Notes: generated by a model from the letters alone, not told the origin. A stretch of 64,000 nt of DNA from Arctopsyche grandis (GCF_051622035.1 NC_135366.1:10106001-10170000), one strand, 5' to 3'; counted from the stretch's first letter, positions 11,091-23,916 are shown. Program-made: numbers and translations.

Positions 11091-12225
11091 TAAAGTAATA
11101 TTGGACAGATGCACATTTATCAGATATGGAAACTTCATTGCCAGTATCAAATTTCTGACGTATTTTATTATTTATAAAACATTTTCGAAGAAACCTTATC
11201 GTGTATTCTGAAATGAACAACTAAACTCACATAACCATGTTGCGTTCAAAGTTTTAGTTCTGTACTAATATTTAAATAAGTCCTTGATAACGTTTGTGGT
11301 CGGTCGTATTTGCTCTTCACCTGAGATAATTTTGTTGTCGAATACGCCCTCGCAATTCCAAGCACGTCACATTTGTGAATCGTTGTCCTTTTGTTTGTAC
11401 ATAGCGTTGAGTCATTATCTATGCATGTTTGAATGCTTGTTGTTTGCGGACAAGAACTCAAGACTCAGTAGGTCGTAAATTAAAAACACCTGCAGTTTCC
11501 TATTGCCGGTTTCCTATTTTGCGAGGTGAAGCGGGATGGAAACGTTTGAGATATTGTTGTTCGTAAGTGAAAAATTACGATCTGTAATGAAGAATGATAT
11601 TTTTGATTGAAGTGTCTCGATTGACGTTTACGATTATGCCGTTTGCACATCAGTCCGTCAGCGTACAATTTAAATATGGAGTGCACGTGCACTGGACCCG
11701 TCGTTGTGGCATTTGCTCCAGCATGAGGGTCGCTCTTGGAACTTCACATAAATTGAATCTGTAATCAGATATTGACCGAGACCACTGCGAGAGCTCTTTG
11801 AAGTCCTATGTACTACATATGTATGTATAACCAGACTTGGCTCGCGTCGAATGGGTGCGGCAGTTCGTTCCTATGTATTCTATTCCTTTCGCCTTTTTGG
11901 GATTTTGCATTCGACGATGTATGAGTATATACATATGTATGTACATAATACAATATGTACTCTATCCTCTGCGGACGAACTGTCGTGAATATTTTAATCG
12001 CAATTTGTCATCTAAGTCGACGTTTCTCTAACTTCTTTTGGGCACGCGACACATTGTTCAGAATATTATACATAAATTGATATTTTAGGCACTTCTTTTA
12101 AGGACAAATTTTGGATTTTTTACAACTTGCTTTATAGTTATTGTAAAGTGCATGCAATACGTACAAGGATTTATGGTTTCAATTCAAACTTTTACACATT
12201 TATAGCAACCTTTTAAGATTATTTC

Positions 12226-12801
12226 CAGGGCTGTAGAGTCGGATCAAAATTTACGGATTCCGACTCCGACTTCGGCTTGAAATTTATGATTCGACTCCAA
12301 CTTGAATAATTATAGTAAGATAGACTTTTATTCTCAACGTATAATATTATTAGTAGTAAAAATAATTGCGATTTTCAAAATATCGAAGGAATTAATCACT
12401 AAAAATTGACGTGTAACCCAATTTATTGAATTATTGGTAATGAAATAGGTATAAAAAAAAGTATGAGACGGTTTGGGCTAAAAGACATCAAAACAACGAT
12501 TTTATTTAGAAGACAACAATTTTATTTATAATGTAAAAAAAGTATGAGACGGTTTGGGGTAGAAGACATCAAAACAACGATTTTATTTAGAAGACAACAA
12601 TTTTATTTAATTCATTAATTCTATAAATTAATTATTAAATTTTAATTTATTAGTCGATTTACTTCAAATTGAACTTAGTTGACGCATACCGTAATACTAT
12701 TAATGAAAAATAATAATAAAAGGAGTCGGAGTCGTTGATTTTTTATGACTCCGGCTCCATTTGAAATGCCTAGACTCCACGACTCAGACTCTACAGCCCT
12801 G
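12226..12801. mobile_element. Non-autonomous hAT element, 576 bp, with 8-bp target duplication
   Basis: Terminal inverted repeats CAGGGCTGTAGAGTCGGA and, reversed from the right end, CAGGGCTGTAGAGTCTGA. They are flanked by perfect 8-bp duplications ATTATTTC at 12218-12225 and 12802-12809. Subterminal GACTCC / GGAGTC motifs are numerous. The interior holds two tandem copies of a roughly 77-bp sequence containing AGTATGAGACGGTTTGGG (about 12456-12608). There is no transposase. A diverged relic with GACTCC motifs ending CCATAGCCCTG lies near 29895-30064. Confidence 0.85.
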
Positions 12802-12921
12802 ATTATTTCATAAAAAATCAAATTGGTGCATTTAATATGTATGTAAGTTGAGTGCGTTTTATGAAACAAACATTTACATGAGATTAAGCAGACGTTTGCT
12901 TTCGTATTTTGGTCGATTCTC

Positions 12922-13212
12922 CTACCACAGTCCAGTTTCAAATGTTGATAGTTCATCTATTGTGATAAAATGACTTTTATTCCACAGTTTGGAAAACATT
13001 TTCCTATCTTTTTGCTGACGTTGAAAACATTTATCCACATTCCATTGTGTGTATGTTTCATATCCAAAAATGTCTTCTGTATACAAACTACCATTACAAT
13101 TAATCACTTTATCTCCATCTCTTGTTGCGGTCTGGTATCCTTCGTCTTGTGAGTTATTCCAGAAGAATGCGTTTGCCAAGAAACAAACATGTGGTTCAAC
13201 CGTTAGATCGTA
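12922..13212 (-). CDS. Open, protein-like minus-strand segment, unidentified
   Basis: On the minus strand a frame stays open for 96 codons from 13212 to a TAG stop at 12922, preceded by a TAA. The predicted sequence includes VEPHVCFLANAFFWNNS, a DEGYQTATRDGDK block, YETYTQWNVDKCF and FETGLW at the C-terminus. Its composition is globular rather than random. There is no ATG near the beginning and no strong acceptor. I do not recognise the family. It could be a terminal exon of a nested gene or a relic of a mobile element. Confidence 0.25.
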   Translation of the reverse strand, partial: YDLTVEPHVCFLANAFFWNNSQDEGYQTATRDGDKVINCNGSLYTEDIFGYETYTQWNVDKCFQRQQKDRKMFSKLWNKSHFITIDELSTFETGLW

Positions 13213-16200
13213 TTAAAAATCTGCCATGGTAACGAAAAGAAGCAAAACAATGAGCGGTCGTTTTGCTTTGTCGGATTAATTTGTTGAAAAAATTATCGAA
13301 CGCAATATTTACTGTCAAACGATAACATCTAACACGTACTATGTAGCAACTACGTGCTGCACGTGAAAGTCTACAGATGTTTGCTCTGAAAAATTGGGCG
13401 AGAAAGTGAGATACTTGTATATGTATATGTACGCGTTTTGAAATCATAATTTTGTACAAGCCATGCATAAGCAGGTCGATATCGATGCATATGTAATTGA
13501 AAACACAACTCGTGTTATCGTAAAATTTCGGAGCGTTTCAATCTTTCGTTTTTTGATTTATTATATTGTCTATCAAAGGTCTTTATTGCCGAAATAAATT
13601 TGCTGAAACGCCGGACGAAAGCGCTGACAGGCTCATTTACCCCAATCACTCCCGTACTCAAAAACCCTGGTTTTGTCGATGATATTGGATTTCCCCGAAG
13701 AAAAACTAATTTGTTTCACGTGTTGAAGAAACGAAGTCGATTACTCTCACCATAGTCGTACTGGGAATCGGTTTATTTATGAAAATCCAAGAACGGTCTT
13801 CGAATTACATTGCCTCCCTTGTGCGTGTCTCTTCGACATTTTCTCACGCAAGGTGCTTCAGATTTAGAAAATCCGCTTATTATTATTCAATTTGAACTTT
13901 GTATACAAGCGAACTGAAACGAAACATTGTTTTCGATTGTTTTGCATAATAAATTGGGCTAAGTTAGTACGTATTTTTATTGAAAGTGGTATCGATAGCG
14001 TATCTACGTAAGTTACAGTAATAAAATAAACTGATTTTACCTATTACGATATCATATAATGTAGCGTGGACGTGTAGAAGGATTTCCGAGAACGAGCTGA
14101 AAGACGAACAGCGTAGTAGAGGCAGTTTATTGTTCTTGCCAGCTCCGAATGAAGCGCGGACCAAAACCGTCTAATATTTATATCCCGGTGTGTCAACACA
14201 GAGAGATCATTGGTTGATAGGTCGCGACACCTTATTGGCTATTGTATACAGCTCGTTCATACGTCGAGGCCATTTTGGCGCGAACGCGTAATCAGGCGAG
14301 TAATACACGATTACCTAATATCTACGTTCCAATATAATTTTTTTTTAATTCATGCCTTTTCTATTATTCTCATCCACCAATTGATTTATCAATTCAATAC
14401 ATCACAAACACTATAGGTTTGACCAATAATTGTAAAGATCTCATACATATATTGGGCACACTGTTGGAGAGTTCTTTCGATGAAAGAAAATATGCCCTTT
14501 TACGAATTCAAATCGATAAATACACTGTGTATACTTTTATTGTGTATATATTTTCTTTAGGCGATACGTTCATGTTTCTATTTTCAATTTCGATCGTTAG
14601 TCTGTTTCGTTTTATATCTCCTGTCGAACGGTAAAAGTTTAAATTTCATCACCTGCTCCGAGAAAAGCTTTCACACACGTGTACATACATATTTAGATAC
14701 AAATATATTTCTATAAAATTATTTATACAGCTTCATCTTCGCACTGAATATATGTATGAACGCACATATACGCACGCAGAAGCTAAATTAACAAAATCTT
14801 GCATCTTGCACTCGCCATCGGCGGACGTCAATCTACCCACACGCCACAAATAAGTGACCAAAGTGCCTAAAATAGTTTAGTTACCCTTTTTTAATTAATT
14901 TTAGTTCCACCAGTCACGGGTCGGTATATCATGCTTCAAAGCATGTGCGTACAACGAGCCGGATACGGGTGGACGTGCCTTTCAGCTTCGTTCGATCCAA
15001 AAAGGGAACCAAGTCCGGTCCTATCTATGTTTAGATAGGATTGTCTATTTTCAAAATCGCAACATACCGATACAGAATTTAAATCAACTCTTTATTTCTG
15101 AGTAGATTCGTGTGATTTATGTATGTGTGGTGCCCAACCCAGGCCACGTTTATGAGACACTGTGTTTAGTGAAAGCTCACTAACCATATAGCGTCGTATC
15201 TAGATTTATTAAACTTTCGTTGTCTCATCGCCCTGGGCCCGTCGTGATATTTTATCGAATCTCCGTTGGAATTTTAAACTGTTGATAATGGGGTTAGTGT
15301 AATTAATCACTGACCTGTTTTGTTTTTCGTGTCTACAATGGTGAAATTTTAAGACTTGGGACGTGGGTTTGAGGCCTAATTACAGTTTTGGTTGATAATT
15401 TGACAAAACAGCACAGCCGGTACGATCTATAATCTTGTAAAAAAAAATGTAAGTAGCACTTAAAACTTTTTTGTAGTAACTAGTTGAAACTGGCAATTCA
15501 TCTCATTTGTCGTAGTTTATCGTTGTTCCCACAATTACTTTAAACTATTCCGTCACGTGTCCGCGTTGTTAGGATCTAATGTCGTATCTTACTACCTTCA
15601 CACAATAAGCTTAAAGGTCGAATGAAAAAATAGTACACACAACATAACTTGGTAATTTTCTTTGCATGTTGGACGCATATTGGGTATAAATTTAGATAAT
15701 TCGTTTCGTTTTCCGATCGAACTGTTCCAAAAAAGAAAATGCTTATCGGCCTGCTCATTATTTATATCCGTTTGATCCAGATAGTCATAATTGCGACTTA
15801 AAACAACAGCAATTAAAAGTATTAATTAATGGAACAAGTTGTAAACTTGTATATAACTTTCGCGTCATTCAAAGCTAGATTTAATTACGATTAGAGGCAG
15901 GGGAAATAATATTCGAGCAAACTTCTCGCGATAAAAATTGTGTACACATTTATTTTTCGCATTTTGTGAAGCCCAGAAGTCGTCTTTATTTGTTTTGATT
16001 TTGAGTGGTGTGCGAAATGTTTTCATTAACCGTGACATTTAATCATTCGTCATTGAACAAGTTGTATTCGACGCGCCTTATTTCGTCTAATTTGTGTCAT
16101 TCACGCTTACTTATTTCTCAAACGGTATCTATTATATCTAGAATAAGTGGAGCAATTACATAGATTCGTTTTCTTTTGATTTCTACAATTAAACTAGACT

Positions 16201-18540
16201 TTGTGTGCAGAAGACCAGTGTTTCTTAATCTTTCCTGTTCAAAATCAACTTCTAAATTACATTTGCTCCCTACACAGTTAGTTCACTAGTGACTCCATGT
16301 CATATCTCTAAGGGTGCTAATTAAATGAACTTAAATTTTGATCATTTTCACTAATTAAATTTTGATCATTTCATAATAATAATTTACACTCATTAACTAT
16401 GTATATCGCACGGAAAACAAATTATTTAACTTTAATTAAATGTATTCAACATTAAATAAGTTAGTCCAAAATTCAACAAATATATTACACGTGAAAATAG
16501 TTATTTTTACTGGAATTTATTTATTCCCACTTATTACGTGTTATACACTCACGTGTTATTTTTATACATGCAACGTTATTTTTTTGCACTTTAAAATGAT
16601 TAAATCATACGATATTTTTTTAACTGGCAACGTTATATTTTCTATGAAGTACTTTTGTGTCCACAACCTTCTTTTTTTGTCTGTCAAACTGAACGTTACT
16701 TTATGTTTTCATTTTCAATGGTGAATCCAAGCGATGAATAATCTTCTTGGATTAACCAATAATTATGATTCGGAAAATGAAAAGGAAGCAATTGAAATAT
16801 TCCACAACAGACGTAAGGCAAATACGAAAGGACAACCCTTGCTAACTATGTTTTAACCAAAATTATATCGTCTTTCTTCAAAAGTATCCGAAATATTAAG
16901 TTGCCAACTGAAAACTTTTCAATTAAAAGTTCATGATAATATGTCAACATTTTCTAAATTTAATTGCATGACATTAGACGCATCAGTACTAAAAATAAAG
17001 TTAAGGTAAATAATGTTTTTTTTTAAGTTAAAAATATTTTAAATTAAATTCCGTGTACTTAGTGAATACTATTAAAAATAAAGTTCAATTATATATTCCC
17101 CTATCTCTAATAGGGTTGATATCATCATTAACATTAATGGTCAATTAACATTGGATTTATGATGAACATATACTCATAGTTGAAATAAACGTGCAGTGAT
17201 CATTTTTTGGGGTTTTCTGCACACATAACTATTTACAATATGTATGTATGTATGTGAAAATGCAACTTTCAATTTGCCATCTACATACTTGCATGTACTA
17301 CATATGTAAGCTGTTAAACTTCAATTTGATTGTGTATTTTTTTGATTTTATAAAAACAAAAGTCATAAAATTTTATAACCCATTTTTACCTATGGGCCAT
17401 TAGAATCATTATACATACTACCAAATTGAGAATCATCGCTGTAATAATCAATTTGGTTTGGTTCACTTTTATGCCGAACGTGCTCTAAAGATATCGCCGA
17501 ATGGCGATATTTACGCAGGCAGTATTAAATTTTCCGTTATTATTCTCTAATAACAATATGAATAATCAAGACCTAGATTGTGCGATGGTATTAAGTCGGC
17601 GCAACCTTTCTAAATTCAATTTGAAACCAAAATTCCTATGAATATTTATAAAGCGAATCAATATAATGAAGTCAAATACAAAATTAAACTGGGATAGTGT
17701 AATATGTATGTAGAATCGTGCATTACCGTTCTTGAAATCGTTATCGTCGACAAACAAATATGTATGTATAAGATTGTGCGTCAGTGTAAATATTTACCGA
17801 ACATCGAATTAGTGGTATTGAAGAATGCCCATCCCAGGTCTCACATGAGGAGAAACGACAAGGCGAGCCAGACCCAAGACTACGGTGTTGAGTGTTGACG
17901 TCATATCGCCATTGACTATTGCATTATTGCCATGGAACAGTTGTATAACACAGCTGATGACTATAAACGAATCAAATATTCTGCGGTCATAGCAGCTTCG
18001 CTTGCGCTATTATGTGTGACCGGAATAACGTTCGCAAGGTGAATTGAAAAACGTGATTTGACGTAATCATTCGAATCTATGGAAAATGTGAGAAAATAAG
18101 TATACACATTTCGAACTAGCATCCATGTGTATCTGTATGAAAATTTGCGCCAGCAATTTTATCTACATAGGTATTCGAAAACTTCGACGTAGCCTTTGGC
18201 TTACATGGCTAAATTTAATGTTTAGTAGCCCCTATTCAAAGTTGCTACTTGTGAACAGACAACTTTTAGTACATTGTTTTCTGCATTAGTTAAAGCTGGT
18301 AATTTCTACTCGTGCGTATTCAGACAGATTTTCTTTTATGTTGCGCATTTTCTTTTTATCTTCTGCTTACTTCGCCAACTTTCTAAAATTTTACTTCTAT
18401 ACGTACATGAACAGACTAAATTGTTAGGATTTTCTACATATTTATGTACACTTGGGAATGACCGTTATCGGATTGCCCCTGAGCGACATATATGGTATTA
18501 AACTTGTATATATGTATATAAATTTAAATCATATTCAAAT
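13213..18540. other. Intronic stretch without supported genes
   Basis: AT-rich sequence with microsatellites of the TATG type (for example near 17240) and short ORFs of random composition. A 40-codon ATG ORF at 16734 looks somewhat protein-like but has no other support. I see no recognisable mobile element in this stretch. Confidence 0.4.
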
Positions 18541-18552
18541 AGTGGTGACATA

Positions 18553-18800
18553 GTGGGTAGGATGGTTTTTGCCAATTTGATGAGGAACCGGTTCAACAAT
18601 AAAATCAGATAAATTAGCAAACTCTGATAGGATTAGATCGACTTGGAAGTTGGAATCACATATATGTGACTTCTTTATAGTGAAGTTTGACCAGCAGAAC
18701 TATAGATACTACTCGGAATAAATTATTGTCAATCGAGTTAAACTCACGGGATTGAACCCGGGAACGGCTCGGTGGTTAGCATTAACGCAACCATCAAGCT
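18553..18800 (-). mobile_element. tRNA-derived SINE copy with extended head
   Basis: On the minus strand it has the A-box-like AGCTTGATGGTTGCG and CTAACCACCGAG, then a perfect B-box-like GGGTTCAATCCC. These are followed by an AATAATTTATTCCGAGTAG insert shared with the fragment at 33638, then the TCTGATTTTATTG block. It stops before the 3' hairpin. Confidence 0.6.
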
Positions 18801-20603
18801 ATGCTTCTGGCTATATTTGTATGTGCACGATGGTCAAGTTTGTTCATATATGTATGTAAAAATGTATGCCTAACAGTGACAATTCAAAGTGGGGGGGGGG
18901 ACTGCAGAGATTAATCTGCTGTAGTGGCTTGCCGACGATACCCATAACCAATTGCAAACAATAATAGCATGCATATGTAATATACTGGGAGGGCTGCACA
19001 CCGTGTGGACGAGCTGTCACTGATTCCTAGGCACTTCACCTACTAGGTAATAACTACTATATGTAGAGTCAAATCGATTAAATCTGGATTTAATAACGTA
19101 TTATATTTTAATTGCATTAATCCTGGCTTTAGTGCTGGCAGTCATTTTAGCGAGAAATCTATTTATCGGACAAATTCAAACGACCGATAACAGAATATTG
19201 ATTTATTCGTTCAACTGTCGTGATGAATTCGAATGCATATTGAGTAAATTTAGGTTTAAAACTCATGAAAGGTCTTCTCTGAAAATTATTTCTTTTCAAT
19301 TCCGTACAAATTGGTTTCACCAAATCGTTCTTTCATTCTTTCCACCCTCCCCCTTTATCCATCTATAAATTACTAGGTATTCCCCTTTCCAAGATCAATA
19401 TGTAGCAAAAGTCACGATGAAAATGTAACCCTCAATATCAACATTTATATAATACTCTCAAGGGCAAAAATCTACCCAAATATAAACATTTATTAATATT
19501 ATCGGACGCCTCTATCTATATTAGGCTTATTAGTGTTAATCCTATATATCATTTCAATTCAAACTGCCAATTGTTAGTATTGACTGATAGCAATTAATAA
19601 CCTATACATATATGTATATACATACATGTACATATTTTACAGTCCTACCTGTCGGGCAAATTCCACAATATTAATTTTATCACGCAATAGTGCAACGCGT
19701 ATCTGTTGTTTTTTGCGTGAAATACATACCACATACAAACATGCATAGTTCCAAAGATTACATCATGCCATTGCACATGAATAGAATAGCTATCATAATC
19801 ATTTGTGCATCACTATAATTACTGTGTCTGTGTGTATCTATCATGCTGAATACGCAGACGGTAATCTGTCGGTTTTTGCATTTTATCATTAAATATATTT
19901 CATTAGAGCGCAAAATCAATTAAAATTGTGCGTAAACACGCACCACCACCACCACCACGTGCACGGGCTATGGGGGTTTCACGTGGCACGCCATTCGTGA
20001 AAAGGAAACGTGGTCCGTGTGAATAAATTACAATTATGAAGGGTCATAGGTCAAGAGTCATGGGCGACCGCTACGGTTTCGTTCTTGTTAATTAAAAAAC
20101 AACACACACACACCACCGAATACAAATTGGACGACCCTTTCTCTTTTTTTAATACTTCTTAGGGGTTTAACCGTTCGAGAAAAAGGACGGGTTCTTTTCT
20201 GTGTGCCCTCCCTGCTCCCCTACGTCCTTTTATCCTCCGTGGTTATATCCAGACTTTTTTTCAAAGGGCTATAAATAAATGTTTTGTTATTGTTATCTAA
20301 AAATAAATGCACCCACACACTCACTCCTCGATCGAGCTATGTATTTATTGTCTAAGTTTATGTATGTATGTATGTGCGCATGGATTTGGTGATTTGAATA
20401 AAACCGGTCATCTGTCTATTTTGAGTCTTACGACCTTAACATTTTCATCAAAATTGATTTGCATTTTTGACTTTTTAAATATTTTTATAAATTTAGAGTA
20501 TGTACATATGGAGGTCATTATCTTCATTTCTCTTTGTCATCTCCAAAAGGTGTATATTATATACATATTATCCAAGTGTGAATTTCGTTCGTTCCTGAAC
20601 AAT
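18801..20603. other. Intronic stretch without supported genes
   Basis: It contains a G9-10 run near 18892, a (CAC)n stretch near 19950 and several AT microsatellites. A short block at about 18470-18520 (ATTGCCCCTGAG, then GGTATTAAACTT) is repeated near 31540. No gene is visible. Confidence 0.4.
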
Positions 20604-21750
20604 ACTAGTGGTTAGCATATAATGTTGTGACTGTGTTGGCTTCTTCTTCTGCTTCCTCTTCCGTTTCGTCTCCATTGGCTCAACCTCCGTTGGCTCAATC
20701 AAAACTGCCATTTCTTGTCTCAAAGAAAGCCACGCGCCAAACTGGGAGACCGAAAATTGGTAATTTATTACCAAAATGCACGAGGTCTCAGGACAAAGCT
20801 GGCTGCGTTTAATTCAGCCGTTTCTACTACATATTTGTGATGATATGGTAGCACTAACGGAAACATGGTTGACTTCATCATTTTTTGATGCTGAACTTTT
20901 TGATTCTTCCTGGAGGCTGCATCGTCGCGATAGAGTAGATCGACGTGGTGGTGGTGTATTATTTGCTTGTCGTGATTGGTTTCGGTCAGTCCGGATGACA
21001 AATTTTGAAACTCTATCTGGTGAGGACTTATGGAATTCATAACTTGAAAATCATAATCGAGAAAGAATATTACGAAATACAAAAACCTTGTAAACATAGA
21101 ATGAATTCAAGACGATAAACGATATATAATAATAATAATTATTATTTTTAGTTGTTTGTGTATATATATGTTTTGTTTTTGTTATGTCTAATTTATTATT
21201 TTGTTTCTTGTCTTTTCTGTTATATTTTTGACCATTGTGGCGCATTAGGAATTCCTGTAATGCTACAACGGTCCAAACTTTAAATAAATAAATAAATAAT
21301 GCTTGCGAACACGAAGTGGTCACGGGTTCATATCCTACCGGTTGCTGCTAGTCAGCTGTTCGATTTGAGACTCCCAAGTCGATCGTTTCCTATCGGATTT
21401 TGCCAATTTATCTGATTTTCATTGAAACAATTCCAACAAATTAACAACCGTAGCCATTTTCTCACAAATTTCGAGTTTTCAGCTTCTGGAATTTCGCTGA
21501 ATTGTATAAAATGCTGCAAATTTGACCGTATGTATCTGTGGATGTTAATTGATATTTGTATTTGCTTTGTATAATGCTTTGTACAATGTTTGATCATTGT
21601 TATGTATTGATCAGACAATGCTACAGATATCGTGCTTAATGTAAAAAATGTATATATGTATGAGTGCATACCTGTAAAATAAATAAATCCAACTAATATG
21701 CTTGTCCACAATGGTGCATTGGATCACTTTTTAATGCTACTGCGGTATAA
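20604..21750 (+). mobile_element. tRNA-derived SINE split by a LINE insertion
   Basis: The SINE head ACTAGTGGTTAGCATATAAT begins at 20604 and breaks at 20624. It resumes at 21302 with CTTGCGAACACGAAGTGG, TCACGGGTTCATATCC and the standard body and tail. The break coincides exactly with a jockey-like LINE copy flanked by ATAATG duplications. Near 21700 there is a hairpin-like 3' end (CACAATGGTGCATTGG ... AATGCTACTGCGG) and an AAATAAATAA tail. The SINE is therefore older than the LINE insertion. Confidence 0.7.
20625..21295 (+). mobile_element. Jockey-like LINE copy, internally deleted, endonuclease part plus 3' UTR
   Basis: The 5' part encodes the start of an apurinic-type endonuclease: YQNARGLRTKL in one frame, then after a frameshift ALTETWL, LHRRDRVDRRGGGVLFACRD and SGEDLW (to 21033). 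The sequence then jumps directly into the 3' UTR. It ends with the hairpin CCATTGTGGCGCATTAGG ... TGCTACAACGG (21232-21271) and an AAATAAATAAATAA tail. ATAATG target duplications lie at 20619-20624 and 21296-21301. The reverse transcriptase is missing, so the copy is dead. The second copy at 26663-29711 supplies the complementary part of the family. Confidence 0.8.
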
Positions 21751-21771
21751 TAAATAAATAATAATATTTTT

Positions 21772-22257
21772 GTATGTACTAGTTTGTTCATACACCAATG
21801 TACATCACCAATCTAGCCAGTTACATCGCACACAATAGAACAAATTGACAAACGAACTAGTTTATTCTATTATGAACTAATATGTATTAAGTATTCTTAA
21901 TATTTTGTCCCATCCTCTTTGTATGTTGTATGCTTACCCTAGGTTGAAATATTTTGAATGGAAATGAGAATTATAGCAACCTTGTTTACATTGGATTTTC
22001 CATTTTAAATACTTAGCGTTTTAACGTATCATCTCATAATGCGCAATTTATTTTATTCAATGCGCGAATGATTCGTTCTAATGAGCAAAGTTAATTTTTG
22101 AAATGCACCGTTGAATCATACTCGAAGGTTTTTAAAACTAAAATATTCTTGCGCCAACCTGGTGAGTATATTAGAAGATAGATTTTGATTGTTAGCACCT
22201 AAACAAAAACCAATAGTTCGTGTATGAACAAACTAATATGTTCATGAACAAACCGGA
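21772..22257. mobile_element. Foldback element of the TTTGTTCATACACGAAC family, copy 1
   Basis: The left end contains ACTAGTTTGTTCATACAC. The right end reads GTGTATGAACAAACTAAT and ATGTTCATGAAC. The interior includes a second inverted pair near 21838-21890. The same element in the other orientation lies at 42173-42500 and an interrupted one at 42650-43215. It has no coding capacity. Boundaries are approximate because no clear target duplication was found. Confidence 0.6.
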
Positions 22258-22365
22258 GTTAACATTTGAACTGTATTTATATATATATATATATCACTGG
22301 AGAAAGTACATACATCTCAAGATATTTTATGTTTTGATGAAAACTCGGTTGTTGTTTTCATCACA

Positions 22366-22626
22366 TTACTTCGCCGTCTGACTTTTGCGAATCAATTCGA
22401 ACTTTGTATTAAATGATCCAATTGGTGTTACTTCAATTAGTGATCCAATACGTGAATGCACTCGTCTTTCATCAACTTTGCTAATTATATTAACTTCTGT
22501 GCCATTCGTGGCGTTTTCTAATTGTCCCGGTTCCTTGAAAATAGGTTGTCCCTCAATTATTGCTAAATCTAAATGCCTTGACCTTTCATTAAAATATGAC
22601 CGCGGTGAGATCGTGTCGCGGCTAAG
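22366..22626 (-). CDS. Possible terminal coding exon, unidentified
   Basis: On the minus strand a weak acceptor (TATTCTGACCGCAG) precedes an open frame of 86 codons ending in TAA at 22366. The product looks like a real protein: SPRSYFNERSRHLDLAIIEG, QPIFKEPGQLENATNG, RIGSLIEVTPIGSF, ending RKSQTAK. No methionine start is present, so if real it is an internal-to-terminal exon or a truncated relic. The plus-strand ORF across the same interval is probably its antisense shadow. I do not recognise the family. Confidence 0.3.
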   Translation of the reverse strand, partial: LSRDTISPRSYFNERSRHLDLAIIEGQPIFKEPGQLENATNGTEVNIISKVDERRVHSRIGSLIEVTPIGSFNTKFELIRKSQTAK

Positions 22627-23723
22627 CTGCGGTCAGAATATTTAATTGTTATTACGTTATTTATAAGCTACGAAAATGTATTATATTTTTCGACTAATTT
22701 AAACGCTTGACCCATTTTCCTTTGTTTGCTATCTTTTTCAAATTTAAATGTACTTTATGTCAGTACCCCCCGGTCGACTATACTTTGGATAGACATCTTG
22801 CTATGTGCGTTTATAGTACGAGATAGATGCTGCTATTCGTATTGGGAAGCTCTGTCCTCGTATTAAGTGAATGGAAATTCTTGACGATTTTCAGCAGCGA
22901 ACGCATTTACAACGCCCATTCAGCATTAGTCATAGAGGAGTGAGAAAATACAGAGAAAACCGGATGGCTAGCCCAATGGGCGTGGGATGTGAACCCACGA
23001 CCTGCTGCTCCAACCACACGACTTTCGGAAATAACATTAGAGCTCGTGGGTGATGGTGCATACGGTGCCTTCTTGGATAGTTAACTTTAAATCGTCATAT
23101 TTTTAGAGTCAATTATATTTTTGTTCTTCTTAAATGAGCATAGTCTTATTATTTTACTCGGGGACAATTGAAGAGTACTCTTTGTCTATTCTTCAATGGC
23201 GACACTTCCTTATAAACCTCATATCCGATCAACTAATACATCGACTCCCCACTCAAATTTTGTATCCATCGCCGTGTCACGTAGCTCATGTACTGTACTA
23301 CACGTAAAAAACGGATTAAGATAAAGTTGTCTAAAGATAAGCAATATGTCGTCCTTAACGTGCACTGTTGGTTTTTCAACGTTAGTTTATTTACTTTTTT
23401 TGCTACATTTAGAATGAGAAACACCGGCGTGTCAGTCGCACTATATTTGTATTTACATTCTTACGAAATTAAATTTGCATGGTAGCGTGATCGTGCATAT
23501 CAGTCGTGGGATTAGTGTGTTTGCGCTGGGAAATATAACGTGAAGGGTTGTTAAATTTGATACTGACAAAACGGTTCAAGTGATGGCCCGCATTGCCAAC
23601 GTATTTTAATTTAAAACATTATACAATGATATATGTTCATATATCAATAATGATATGTACATATATGTTACAGTTAAAGTGTATCTTACAATTGTAATAT
23701 ATTTTGACTAGTTGGAATATATT

Positions 23724-23916
23724 CCATCTAACCTGGTACCAACTACCGTTATAGTTAAAGTGTATTTTCAGTTGTAATATATTTTGACTAGTTGGAATAT
23801 ACTCCATATAACCCACGTAAGTTGAATCATATGGCGAATTCCATTCCCACTGGTCAAAATATGTATATTACAACTGAAAATACAGTTCAACTATAAGTTG
23901 GTACCAAGTTAGATGG
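23724..23916. mobile_element. Foldback element, 193 bp, with arms of about 85 bp, plus an extra half copy
   Basis: The left arm starts CCATCTAACCTGGTACCAAC and continues with TTATAGTTAAAGTGTATTTT and TGTAATATATTTTGACTAG. The right arm is the reverse complement, ending GGTACCAAGTTAGATGG. Immediately upstream, 23669-23744 repeats the inner part of the left arm in direct orientation, so three copies of one arm are present. A smaller related block is at about 24200-24240. Confidence 0.65.

Noticed and set aside
16734..16856. 40-residue ATG ORF (MNNLLGLTNNYDSENEKEAI...)
   Set aside because: Looks slightly protein-like but is short, isolated, has no splice signals and no recognisable family.
18700..18800. 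tRNA-like A and B boxes (also at 9290-9370, 33640, 42580 and 22970)
   Set aside because: No cloverleaf or acceptor stem forms. Most segments (not the one at 22970) continue into the shared SINE body, so they are SINE heads or similar relics rather than tRNA genes.
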